From Sphingomonas sp. 32-66-10 (GTDB lineage: Bacteria > Pseudomonadota > Alphaproteobacteria > Sphingomonadales > Sphingomonadaceae), in assembly GCA_002280565.1 (NCBI GenBank), contig NCEF01000024.1:909-64908 (forward strand): DNA of 64,000 bases, given 5' to 3'. The position numbers and the translations under genes were made by a program. The notes below the pieces were generated by a model. It searched no databases, was not told the origin of the DNA, and saw only the letters and a list, made by a program, of their open reading frames with translations. This document shows, one piece after another, positions 52,566 to 61,318 of this stretch. The stretch's first letter is position 1. Each line of letters starts with the position of its first letter.

Positions 52566-53620
52566 CTGCGCATTTCCCGCTGATTGAGGCCGCCGCAACG
52601 CCGGGCGCGCGGATGCTCGGCTCGATCGACGCGCTTGCTCGCGAGTCGGCGGGAATGCTCGATCGCCCGTTTCAGCGGGGGCAATATGACCGGCTCGACT
52701 GGCTCACGCTGACCGCGCAGCACCTCTGGCCCGATACGCCGGTTGCGATCGCAGCGGCGCGGGTCGGGCCGCATTCCCTGTGGCTGCCATTGCGAGACGG
52801 CGGTGCGGGCCGGGCGCGTAGCCTGGCCAGCTGGTACACGCTCGCCTTTGGACCGATCGCGACGCCGGGCTGTCCGGAAGATGTGCGCGCGACGCTGCTC
52901 GAAACGATTGCACGGCAGGTCGGCAAGCGCTTCGGCGCGCTGGCGCTCTGGCCGCTGGAGCCCGAGGTCTGTGCCGAAGTGCAAAGCGCGTTCCGCGCGC
53001 AGGGCTGGATTGTGATCGCACGGGTCGAGACCGCACATTGGGTTGCGCATACGGCGGGACTTGATTTCGACGCCTATTGGGCGCGGCGCGGGTCGAAACT
53101 GCGCAACACGGTGCGCCGCCGCGCGAAGAGCAGCCCGGTCGAAACGCAGATCTTCGACCGCTTCGACGCCGATGCCTGGGCAGCCTATGAAACGGTTTAT
53201 GCCGGCAGCTGGAAGCCGAATGAGGGTTCGCCCGCCTTTGTCCGCGCCTTTGCCGAGCAGGAGGGTGCGGCGGGCACGCTGCGTCTGGGCATCGCGCGGC
53301 GCGATGGACAGCCGGTCGCCGCGCAGTTCTGGACCGTCGAGAACCGGGTCGCGACGATCCACAAGCTGGCGCATCTCGAAAGCGAACGCGCCAATTCGCC
53401 CGGCACCTTGTTGTCGCATGCGATGTTCCGGCAGGTCCTGGATCACGACCGGCCCGACCTGATCGACTATGGCAATGGGGATGAGGGTTATAAAGCGGAG
53501 TGGATGGACGAGCGCCGCGTGCGCCACCGGCTGCGGATGTTCAATCCATACTGCCTGAGCGGGCTGGCTGCAGGGGCCAGCATCGCCGCTAAAGCGCTTT
53601 TGCGTCGCGTCGCCCGCTGA
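52562..53620 (+). CDS. second CelD/FemAB-like acyltransferase (352 aa)
   Basis: The core motif FDAYWARRGSKLRNTVRRRA is the same type of basic helix as in the first acyltransferase, followed by WAAYETVYAGSWKPNEG and IDYGNGDEGYKAEWM, classic for the GNAT_6/FemAB group. The two proteins share layout but little sequence, so they are probably paralogues with different acceptors. The start overlaps the dioxygenase stop by four bases. The gene after it starts 38 bases downstream. Confidence 0.85.
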   Translation: MTAHFPLIEAAATPGARMLGSIDALARESAGMLDRPFQRGQYDRLDWLTLTAQHLWPDTPVAIAAARVGPHSLWLPLRDGGAGRARSLASWYTLAFGPIATPGCPEDVRATLLETIARQVGKRFGALALWPLEPEVCAEVQSAFRAQGWIVIARVETAHWVAHTAGLDFDAYWARRGSKLRNTVRRRAKSSPVETQIFDRFDADAWAAYETVYAGSWKPNEGSPAFVRAFAEQEGAAGTLRLGIARRDGQPVAAQFWTVENRVATIHKLAHLESERANSPGTLLSHAMFRQVLDHDRPDLIDYGNGDEGYKAEWMDERRVRHRLRMFNPYCLSGLAAGASIAAKALLRRVAR

Positions 53621-53658
53621 CACTGGTCGCACCGGGCCGCGCGACCTATAGCTCAGCC

Positions 53659-55263
53659 ATGCGCGCCGTCGATCACCGCTTGCCTCTGATCCTGTTGCCG
53701 CTCGCGCTGTTCGGCGTGTTCTTTCACTGGCAGATCCTCGACATCGGCAATGTCGGCTGGCTGCTGCGCGGTACCGACAATGGTGAGAATGCGCTGGGCC
53801 TGCACGCCTGGCTGCACGACCCCGCGCCCGGCTTCCTGCGCACCGGCCTGCTCGGCGCGCCGGAGGGGACGCCGCTGCTGTTCACCGACAGCAATCCGTT
53901 GCTTTCCGCCATCGGCTTCCTGCTGCAATGGGCGCTGCCGACGGATGCGCAGCTGATCGGCTGGTGGCTGCTCGCCTGCCTGTTCCTGCAAGTGTTGTTC
54001 GCGTGGCTGGTGCTGCGCCGCTATGCGCCCGGCCCGGTCGCCTTGTGGTGCGGCGTGATCCTGCTCGCCGCGCTGCCGACCCTGTTCAACCGCGTCGTCC
54101 ATGTGAACCTGATGGCGCACTGGCTGATCTTGTGGGCGCTGTGGCGCTTCGATGATCCTGAGCGCGCCGGGTCCAATCGCGGCTGGGCGGTGCTGATCGC
54201 GCTGACGACATTGGTGCACAGCTATCTGCTGGTGATGGTCGGCGCGATCTGGGCGAGCGCGATGCTGGAGCGGCTCGGCAAGGACCGCAGCGCACTCCCG
54301 CGCCTGCTCGGTGAGGGCGCGGCGATGGTGGCGATGGTGCTCGCCATCGCCTGGACCCTGGGCGTATTCGGCGACTTTCAGTCCTCGGGGAACTACGGCG
54401 CATTCGCCATGCCGCTGGATGCGCTGTGGAACCCGGGCGTCGCTACCTATTCGACCTTCCTCCCCGCGATCGAGCAACGTCCCGGGCGCGGGTTCGAGGG
54501 GTTCCAATATCTCGGTCTCGGCCTGCTGTTCCTGCTACCCGCAGCGTTCATCCTGGCGCGCCGCCTGCCCCGACCCGCGCCCGATGCAGAGGACAGCCTG
54601 TCGCGCTATCGCTGGCTGGTCCCGGCACTCGTCGTCCTCACCCTGCTCGCGGTCAGCACGTATCCCGATATTGCGGGATACAAGCTCCCACGCCTGCATC
54701 TGCCAACCAGCATCGCCAACGTGCTCGACGCGGTGCGTGCATCGGGCCGGCTCTTCTGGCCGGTCGCCTATGTTCTGGTGTTCGTCGCGCTGCGGGTGAT
54801 CTATCGCTTGCCGGAGCGGACCGCGCGGCTCGCGCTGATCGCCGCCAGCGTCGTGCAGGTCGCCGATCTGGTCCCCATGTCCGTCGCGATCCGGGCACAA
54901 ACGGCCGAAGCCCGCCAAGCCCGGCTCTATGTCCGCACACCCTCGCCCGAATGGGACCAGCTGATCGCGCAGGCCGACGACATTGCCTTCATCCCCGGCG
55001 ACGTGACCAAGGGGCTGGGCCATTTTCAGGAGATCGCCTGGCGCGCCGCCAAGGCGGGAGTGCCGGTACGCAGCGTCTATGTCGCCCGCACCTCCCACGC
55101 CAGCGCCGCGCGGCAACAGGCCGAAACCGATCGCTTCCGCGGCGGTGAGGTGGTGCCTGGTCGCCTTTATATCCTGATCGATAACGAACGCGTCCCAGCG
55201 CCGCTGATCTTTCAGGCGCGCCCGCTCGACGGGGTTGCGATCCTGTTCGTCCCAAAGTCGTGA
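53659..55263 (+). CDS. polytopic membrane protein, GT-C-like (DUF6311 type, 534 aa)
   Basis: About ten to twelve hydrophobic helices run from the N-terminus to residue 410 or so. The first periplasmic loop contains acidic residues (LLRGTDNGENALG), and a short motif FTDSNPLLS follows; both fit GT-C-type lipid-linked sugar transferases, which use a loop Asp. The last 130 residues are soluble. It is the last gene of the plus-strand acyltransferase run and ends near a hairpin and the convergent GDP-mannose gene. Assigning it as a glycosyltransferase is inference. Confidence 0.75.
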   Translation: MRAVDHRLPLILLPLALFGVFFHWQILDIGNVGWLLRGTDNGENALGLHAWLHDPAPGFLRTGLLGAPEGTPLLFTDSNPLLSAIGFLLQWALPTDAQLIGWWLLACLFLQVLFAWLVLRRYAPGPVALWCGVILLAALPTLFNRVVHVNLMAHWLILWALWRFDDPERAGSNRGWAVLIALTTLVHSYLLVMVGAIWASAMLERLGKDRSALPRLLGEGAAMVAMVLAIAWTLGVFGDFQSSGNYGAFAMPLDALWNPGVATYSTFLPAIEQRPGRGFEGFQYLGLGLLFLLPAAFILARRLPRPAPDAEDSLSRYRWLVPALVVLTLLAVSTYPDIAGYKLPRLHLPTSIANVLDAVRASGRLFWPVAYVLVFVALRVIYRLPERTARLALIAASVVQVADLVPMSVAIRAQTAEARQARLYVRTPSPEWDQLIAQADDIAFIPGDVTKGLGHFQEIAWRAAKAGVPVRSVYVARTSHASAARQQAETDRFRGGEVVPGRLYILIDNERVPAPLIFQARPLDGVAILFVPKS

Positions 55264-55297
55264 CCATCGTCGGCGAAGGTCGACTTCCGCCCCCGCC

Positions 55298-55333
55298 GCA
55301 ATCAATCCTCCCCGCCAGGGGAGGGATCATTGC
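55298..55333. terminator. inverted repeat between convergent genes
   Basis: GCAATCAATCCTCCCC and GGGGAGGGATCATTGC are nearly complementary around a GCCA loop. It overlaps the last codons of the minus-strand pyrophosphorylase gene. No T-tract is seen, so it may be a 3' end hairpin or a degenerate REP unit. Confidence 0.5.
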
Positions 55334-56397
55334 GGACCGCTGGCCTTGTCCTTCATCGCCGCCAGCACGCGCTTGACCTCCTGGCTGCGCCCGCGCGGGA
55401 GGATCAGGACATCGTCGCCATCGACCACGACGATGAGGTCGGACACGCCGACCAACGCGACCTTCTTGCCGTCACCCGCCCGGACCAGGCAGTTGGCGGT
55501 GTCGATCGCCACCACATCGCCGCGACACGCATTGTTGCTGGCATCGCAGGCACTGATCGCGTGGAGCGCGTCCCAGCTGCCGACATCCGACCACCCCATC
55601 CGCACCGGCACGACCGCGACCTTCGACGCCTTCTCCATCACGGCATAGTCGATCGAGTCGGACGGCGAGCGCGCGAATTCGGCGGCATCGGGCAGGATGC
55701 GATTGCCCTCACGCACTGCCCGGTCCATCGCCGCGCGCGCCGTCGCCAGCATCTCCGGCGCGAACTCGGCCAGCGCATCGACGAATACATCGGCGCGGAA
55801 CAGGAAGATGCCGCCGTTCCACACATGGTCGCCGCTCGCCACCATCGCTTCGGCCGTCGCGCGCTCGGGCTTTTCGACAAAGCGGGCAACGCGGTGGATG
55901 CCCGCACCGATCGCCTCGCCGACGCGGATATAGCCATAGCCGGTTTCGGGATGATCGGGGCTGATCCCGAATGTCGCCATCCACCCATCGCGCACGGCGG
56001 GCAGCGCGGCCTCGATCGCGGCATGGAAGGCGGGGATGTCGGCGATGACATGGTCGGACGGCATCACCAGCAGCGGCGCGCTGCCATCGACCGCCAGCGC
56101 CGCCAGCGCGATGGCTGGTGCGGTGTTGCGACCCATCGGCTCCAGAATCATCGCGCGGATCGCGTCGGTCCCGCCCAGTTGCTGTTCGATCAGGTCGGCA
56201 TGCAGCGCATTGGCGACCACGATCGGTGCGCCAAAGCCCGCTTCAGCCGGCGCGCGCTGCGCGGTCAGTTGCAGCATGGTTTCGTCGGCGGTCAGCGCCA
56301 GCATCTGCTTGGGCCGTTCGGGCCGCGACATCGGCCATAGCCGGGTGCCCGATCCGCCCGACAGGATCACCGGGACGATCGCCTCATGCTCGCTCAT
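55327..56397 (-). CDS. manC: mannose-1-phosphate guanylyltransferase (GDP-mannose pyrophosphorylase)
   Basis: It makes GDP-mannose from mannose-1-phosphate and GTP, a precursor for exopolysaccharides. The signature SGGSGTRLWPMSRPERPKQ begins at residue 13, and FVEKP lies midway. At 356 residues it has only the nucleotidyltransferase domain; the C-terminal phosphomannose isomerase half of the bifunctional ManC/AlgA enzymes is absent. The start is ATG at 56397. It is divergent from the sugar transferase at 56569 with 171 bases between, and convergent with the GT-C-like gene. Confidence 0.92.
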   Translation of the reverse strand: MSEHEAIVPVILSGGSGTRLWPMSRPERPKQMLALTADETMLQLTAQRAPAEAGFGAPIVVANALHADLIEQQLGGTDAIRAMILEPMGRNTAPAIALAALAVDGSAPLLVMPSDHVIADIPAFHAAIEAALPAVRDGWMATFGISPDHPETGYGYIRVGEAIGAGIHRVARFVEKPERATAEAMVASGDHVWNGGIFLFRADVFVDALAEFAPEMLATARAAMDRAVREGNRILPDAAEFARSPSDSIDYAVMEKASKVAVVPVRMGWSDVGSWDALHAISACDASNNACRGDVVAIDTANCLVRAGDGKKVALVGVSDLIVVVDGDDVLILPRGRSQEVKRVLAAMKDKASGPQ

Positions 56398-56568
56398 TGA
56401 TTGCCCTTCAAAACCCCCCGACGCGCCATAGCCATAGGCGGCGCGGGGTGCACTCCCAAACACTTATCTGGGCCGCAGTTTCCGTTGTTCAGCATTTCTT
56501 CGTCAATTTCGCCGACATGGGACCCCGTGTCGGATTTGTTTACACTCGCACTTTAGGGTTGGGCCATC

Positions 56569-57957
56569 ATGATCCGCCTGTTCAAACATTATATCCCGAA
56601 CGCGGTGCTGTTGCTGGCGCTGTTCGACATCATGCTGTTGTTCGCGGCGGCCGAGTTCGGCTGGATCTATCGCGCGCATCAGATCGGCATGGACGTCGAA
56701 CCGATCGTGACCCGCATTCCCCAGATGCTCAGCTTCGTCGCAAGTCTCGAACTCGCGATGATCGCGGTCGGAGTCTATGGGGCGGACGCACTGCAATCGA
56801 ACCGCGTCGCCACCGCACGGCTGCTGGTCGCCGTGTCGCTCGGCACGATCTTCCTGTCGGTGATCTTTTTCCTCGTTCCGGCGCTGACCTTCTGGCGCTC
56901 GAACCTGCTCTACGCGATGCTCGCCTCGTTCGTCGCCCTGTTCGCGCTGCGCATCCTGCTCGGCAAGACGCTGGGCAGCCAGGTGTTCAAGCGCCGCGTT
57001 GTCGTGCTCGGTGCCGGCCCGCGCGCCGAACGACTCAAGGTGTTGTCGAAGAAGCCCGGATCGGGCTTTGTCGTCGTCGGCTATGTGTCGATGAGCGAGG
57101 CGAACCGTGTGATCCCGGAAGCCATTGCGCGCGACGCGATCTATAACCTCGCCGACCATGTCGTGCTGCTTAACGCCAGCGAAGTCGTGCTGGCGCTCGA
57201 GGAACGTCGCAACGCGCTCCCGCTCAAGGATCTGTTGCGGATCAAGACCACCGGCGTGCACGTCAATGAAATCTCGACCTTCCTTGAGCGCGAAACGGGC
57301 CGCGTCGACCTGCAATCGGTCAACCCCAGCTGGCTGATCTTCTCCGACGGCTTTTCATCGGGGCGGATGCTGTCGAGCATGTTCAAGCGGCTGTTCGACA
57401 TCGCCGCCAGCCTGATTTTGCTCGCGCTCACGCTCCCGCTGATCCTGCTCGGCGCGCTCGCGGTGAAGCTCGAAAGCAAGGGCCCCGCCTTCTACCGCCA
57501 GCGCCGCGTCGGCCTGTACGGTCAGGGCTTCGACATCATCAAGCTCCGCTCGATGCGGCAGGATGCCGAAGTCGCGGGCAAGGCGGTATGGGCCGAAAAG
57601 GACGATCCGCGCATCACCCGCGTCGGCAACTTCATCCGCAAGGTCCGCATCGACGAGCTGCCGCAGTGCTGGAGCGTGCTGAAGGGCGAAATGAGCTTCG
57701 TCGGCCCGCGCCCTGAACGCCCGCAGTTCGTCGAGGATCTGGAACAGCAGCTGCCCTATTATGCCGAACGCCACATGGTGAAGCCCGGCATCACCGGCTG
57801 GGCGCAGATCAACTATCCCTATGGCGCATCGATCGAGGACAGCCGGCAAAAGCTGGAATATGATCTCTATTACGCCAAGAATTACTCCCCCTTCCTCGAC
57901 CTGTTGATCCTGCTCCAGACGTTGCGCGTCGTGCTGTTCCCGGACGGGGCGCGGTGA
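56569..57957 (+). CDS. undecaprenyl-phosphate sugar phosphotransferase, EpsB/exosortase-associated type (462 aa)
   Basis: It transfers the first sugar phosphate to the lipid carrier to start exopolysaccharide repeats. Four N-terminal transmembrane helices, a Rossmann-like middle (VVVLGAGPRAERL) and the bacterial sugar-transferase domain (from about 265: KRLFDIAASLILLAL) with FDIIKLRSM, RKVRIDELPQ and VGPRPERPQF motifs are clear. The arrangement next to prsK-prsR-prsT matches the exosortase-A (PEP-CTERM) associated EPS transferase EpsB2. The start ATG 56569 is well placed. Confidence 0.92.
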   Translation: MIRLFKHYIPNAVLLLALFDIMLLFAAAEFGWIYRAHQIGMDVEPIVTRIPQMLSFVASLELAMIAVGVYGADALQSNRVATARLLVAVSLGTIFLSVIFFLVPALTFWRSNLLYAMLASFVALFALRILLGKTLGSQVFKRRVVVLGAGPRAERLKVLSKKPGSGFVVVGYVSMSEANRVIPEAIARDAIYNLADHVVLLNASEVVLALEERRNALPLKDLLRIKTTGVHVNEISTFLERETGRVDLQSVNPSWLIFSDGFSSGRMLSSMFKRLFDIAASLILLALTLPLILLGALAVKLESKGPAFYRQRRVGLYGQGFDIIKLRSMRQDAEVAGKAVWAEKDDPRITRVGNFIRKVRIDELPQCWSVLKGEMSFVGPRPERPQFVEDLEQQLPYYAERHMVKPGITGWAQINYPYGASIEDSRQKLEYDLYYAKNYSPFLDLLILLQTLRVVLFPDGAR

Positions 57958-57979
57958 TGTTTGGCGTTGCCACGCCCCG

Positions 57980-58057
57980 GCACCCGCCCGCTCCCCCACC
58001 CGGCCACCCATATGATGCTAGCGCTGGGTGGCCGGGTGGGGGAGCGGGCCGGTGCCG
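57980..58057. repeat. 32-bp near-perfect inverted repeat (REP-like/MITE-like)
   Basis: The arms 57980-58011 and 58026-58057 are reverse complements with one mismatch (CG against CC) and a 14-base loop (TATGATGCTAGCGC). The element fills the gap between the sugar transferase and prsK. It has no T-tract. It is unrelated in sequence to the two atp-operon elements. Confidence 0.85.
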
Positions 58058-58075
58058 CCTACGTGAAGTAACCTG

Positions 58076-60112
58076 ATGCTCGCGACGCTGATCCTTTGGG
58101 GCCATGCGCTCGCCGCCCTGTTGTTTGGCGCAATCGGACTGTGGGCATTGCGCAGCGACGAAGCGACGATGCCGCGCATCCCGCTTGCCGCCGCGCTGGC
58201 GATCACGGCGCTTTGGGCGCTCGCGGTGGCGGGGATTGGGGAAAGTGACCTCGTCACCCAAATCGCCGCAGCGGCGCGCAACCTCGCCTGGTTCGGATTC
58301 ATGGTCGCGCTCTACCGCAGCGGCGGGATCGAGCGACCGCCCGCGGCGATCAGCACCGTGTTCGGGGTCGTCGCGGTGGTGATCGTGATGGCCGCAACGC
58401 TCGATGTGCTGACCAGTGCCACGAGTGAGCTGCCGCGCCCGGTGCTCGACGCCGCGCTGCTGCTCAAGATGCTCGCGACGGTCGCCGCCTTGCTGCTGGT
58501 GCAGGGGCAGCACAGCGCGCTGGCGCCACGACAGAGCCATGCGGTCCGCCCGGTGATCCTCGCGCTCGGCGCGATGTGGCTGGTCGATATCAACCTGCTC
58601 GCCGTCGCCTGGCTGGTGGAGAGCTGGCCAGTTCAGCTGATCGCAGTGCGCGGCTTTGCGATGGCGCTGATCGCCATGGCGATCGCCGCCGGACTGCAAC
58701 AGCGCGGTGACCGACCGGTGCAGATGTCGCGCACGGTGATCTATCAGGCGCTCAGCCTTGTCGCGATCGGCGTCTATGTCGCCCTGCTCGCCGCCGCCAC
58801 CAGCGCGCTCGCAGCGATTGGCGGCCCGAACGCGCGGCTGCTCCAGACCGCCTTCGTGTTCGGATCGACCGCCGCGATCCTGACGCTGATCTCCAGCTCG
58901 TGGCTGCGCGCGTGGATCAAGGTCAAGCTTGCCAAGCATTTCTTCCGTCACCGCTATGACTATCGCGCCGAATGGATGCGCTTCACCGAAACGCTGGGCG
59001 ATCCCGACGGCGCGGCGACGCTGGACGAGCGCATCGTCAAGGCGCTGGCCGATCTCACCGACTCGCCCGCCGGCGTCCTGCTGCTGCCCCAGGGCAACGG
59101 CTTTACCATGGGCGCGGGTTGGAATGTCGCACGCGCCGAGCTGCCGACCGCCTATGGCGAAAGCTGGCAGCGCGAGCGGGTCGATCCTGCGCTGGTCGTC
59201 GAACTGGATACCGGCGCCGGCGCCGATGCGGTGCCGCCATCGATCCGGGCCTGGGATCAGGCGTGGGTGGTCGTGCCACTTCCGCACCAGCGCAAACTGG
59301 CCGGGGTGATCGTCCTTGCCCGCCCGCCCGTGCCGCGTGCGCTGGACTGGGAGGATTTCGACTTGCTCAAAGCGGCGGGTCGACAGGTCGCCAGCCATAT
59401 CGCCGAAGAGCGCGCGCAAGAGGCGCTGGCCGAAGCCGAGCGGTTTGACGAGTTCAACCGCCGCTTCGCCTTCATCATGCACGACATCAAGAATCTGGTG
59501 AGCCAGCTTACCCTCGTCGCGCGCAATGCCGAACGCCATGCCGACAATCCCGCATTCCGCGCCGACATGGTCGCGACGCTGCAGGATTCGGCGGGCCGCA
59601 TGAACGACCTGCTGGCCCGGCTGTCGCAGCATCACCGCGCGCGCAACGAGCCGCCCGTCGCAATGCCGCTCGCCCCGCTGCTCCGCCGCATCGCGCGCAG
59701 CCGTGAAGCCACCCACCCGGTCGAGGTGGTAAGCAAGGGCGATCCGATCGCCATCGCCGATCCTGCGCGGCTCGAAACCCTGCTCGGCCATCTCGTCCAG
59801 AATGCGATCGATGCAAGCGCGCCCGACGCGCGCGTCACACTCGCCATTGTCGAGCTGGGCGATGCGGTGGCGATCGACGTGATCGACTGCGGCTGCGGCA
59901 TGTCGCCTGCATTCATCCGCGAAAAGCTGTTCCGCCCGTTCGTCTCGTCCAAGCCCGGCGGCTTTGGCATCGGCGCGTTCGAGGCGCGCAAGCTGACCGA
60001 AGAGATGGGCGGACGCCTCGACGTCTCCAGCGCGGAGGGGCGTGGCAGCCGCTTCCGCGTGACCCTGCGCGCCGCCCGCGCCGACACCAATGCCCTTGGA
60101 AACGCCGCATGA
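58076..60112 (+). CDS. prsK: XrtA/PEP-CTERM system sensor histidine kinase PrsK (678 aa)
   Basis: The N-terminal 270 residues hold about eight transmembrane helices, followed by a GAF-like region and a histidine kinase core. The phospho-accepting His is about residue 468 in IMHDIKNLVSQLTL, and the ATPase has NAIDASAPD and KPGGFGIGAFEARKL. The length and plan are those of PrsK, the kinase linked to exosortase A loci. The stop overlaps the prsR start (ATGA). Confidence 0.93.
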   Translation: MLATLILWGHALAALLFGAIGLWALRSDEATMPRIPLAAALAITALWALAVAGIGESDLVTQIAAAARNLAWFGFMVALYRSGGIERPPAAISTVFGVVAVVIVMAATLDVLTSATSELPRPVLDAALLLKMLATVAALLLVQGQHSALAPRQSHAVRPVILALGAMWLVDINLLAVAWLVESWPVQLIAVRGFAMALIAMAIAAGLQQRGDRPVQMSRTVIYQALSLVAIGVYVALLAAATSALAAIGGPNARLLQTAFVFGSTAAILTLISSSWLRAWIKVKLAKHFFRHRYDYRAEWMRFTETLGDPDGAATLDERIVKALADLTDSPAGVLLLPQGNGFTMGAGWNVARAELPTAYGESWQRERVDPALVVELDTGAGADAVPPSIRAWDQAWVVVPLPHQRKLAGVIVLARPPVPRALDWEDFDLLKAAGRQVASHIAEERAQEALAEAERFDEFNRRFAFIMHDIKNLVSQLTLVARNAERHADNPAFRADMVATLQDSAGRMNDLLARLSQHHRARNEPPVAMPLAPLLRRIARSREATHPVEVVSKGDPIAIADPARLETLLGHLVQNAIDASAPDARVTLAIVELGDAVAIDVIDCGCGMSPAFIREKLFRPFVSSKPGGFGIGAFEARKLTEEMGGRLDVSSAEGRGSRFRVTLRAARADTNALGNAA

Positions 60113-61318
60113 CCGACAAGTCCGCCCCACTCCCGAAATTGCTGATCGTGGAGGACGATCCCGGCCTGCAGCGTCAGCTGCGCTGGGCCTATGAGGGCTA
60201 TCAGATCCTGCCCGCCGGCGACCGCGAAGGCGCCATCGCGCTGCTCCGCGCCGAGGAGCCGGCGGTCGTCACGCTCGACCTTGGCCTGCCGCCCGATCCC
60301 GATGGCACCAGCGAGGGGTTCGCGGTGCTCGAAGCGATCCTGGCGCTCAAGCCCGATACCAAGGTGATCGTCGCCTCCGGCCATGGCGCGCATGAATCGA
60401 CTTGGCGGCATCATCACCGGCGCGCCCGAGATGCTCAAGGTCACGCGCACAATCGAGCGCGTCGCCCCCGCCGATGTCTCGGTCATGCTGCTCGGCGCCA
60501 GCGGCACCGGCAAGGAACTGCTCGCGCGCGGCCTGCACGAGGCGAGCGGACGCAAGGGCGCATTCGTCGCGATCAACTGCGCCGCCATCCCCGAAACCCT
60601 GCTTGAATCCGAATTGTTCGGCCATGAAAAGGGCGCGTTCACCGGCGCCGTGAAGACGACCGAGGGCAAGATCGAACAGGCACAGGGCGGCACCCTGTTC
60701 CTCGACGAAATTGGCGACGTGCCGCTTCCGCTTCAGGTCAAGCTGCTCCGCTTCCTGCAGGAACGCGTGATCGAGCGGATCGGCGGACGCAAACCGATTC
60801 CGGTCGATACCCGCGTCGTCTGCGCGACCCATCAGGATGTCGACGCGATGGTTGCGGACAATAGCTTTCGCGAAGACCTTTATTACCGCCTCGCCGAAAT
60901 CGTCGTCCGCATCCCGAGCCTGGCCGAGCGCCCCGGTGACGCCGGACTGCTCGCGCGCCATCTGTTGCATAAGCATGCGACCGCGATGAAGTTGCCGGCG
61001 AAGAGCTTTGCCCCCGACGCGCTTGACGCGATCGATGCCTGGCACTGGCCCGGCAATGTGCGCGAGCTGGAAAACCGCGTGAAGCGCGCGACGATCATGG
61101 CCGATGGTAAGCTCGTCACCGCCGCCGACCTCGACCTTGCGCCCGCAGAGGCCGCCGAGCCGATCAACCTGAAGGCGATCCGCGAAGCCGCCGACCGCCG
61201 CGCCATCGCCCATGCGCTGGCGCGGGCGGAGGGCAATATTTCCGGCACCGCGCGCCTGCTCGGGATCAGCCGCCCGACCCTCTACGACCTGATGAAGGCC
61301 TATGACCTCCAGCCCTGA
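60109..61318 (+). pseudogene. prsR: PrsR response regulator, broken by an internal deletion and frameshift
   Basis: The receiver domain starts normally (PKLLIVEDDPGLQRQLRWAY; phospho-acceptor Asp57 in VVTLDLGLPPDPDG) but stops being homologous after [11 protein letters not shown] (residue 97 or so). The sigma-54 activator domain begins in another frame from about 60398 ([15 protein letters not shown]) with [14 protein letters not shown] and DEIGD, then a Fis-type HTH ([18 protein letters not shown]). About 50 residues that normally hold the end of the receiver (with the conserved Lys) and the linker are missing. Neither piece would be a normal regulator. A true deletion or an assembly collapse are both possible. 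Confidence 0.88.

Noticed and set aside
56398..56568. Sigma-54 promoter before the EpsB-type gene as expected for PrsR control
   Set aside because: No good TGGCAC-N5-TTGC pattern is present in the gap; nothing better than chance was found.
57809..60130. 773-codon minus-strand open frame opposite prsK
   Set aside because: It crosses the 32-bp inverted repeat and the ends of two real genes and has the composition of a shadow frame.
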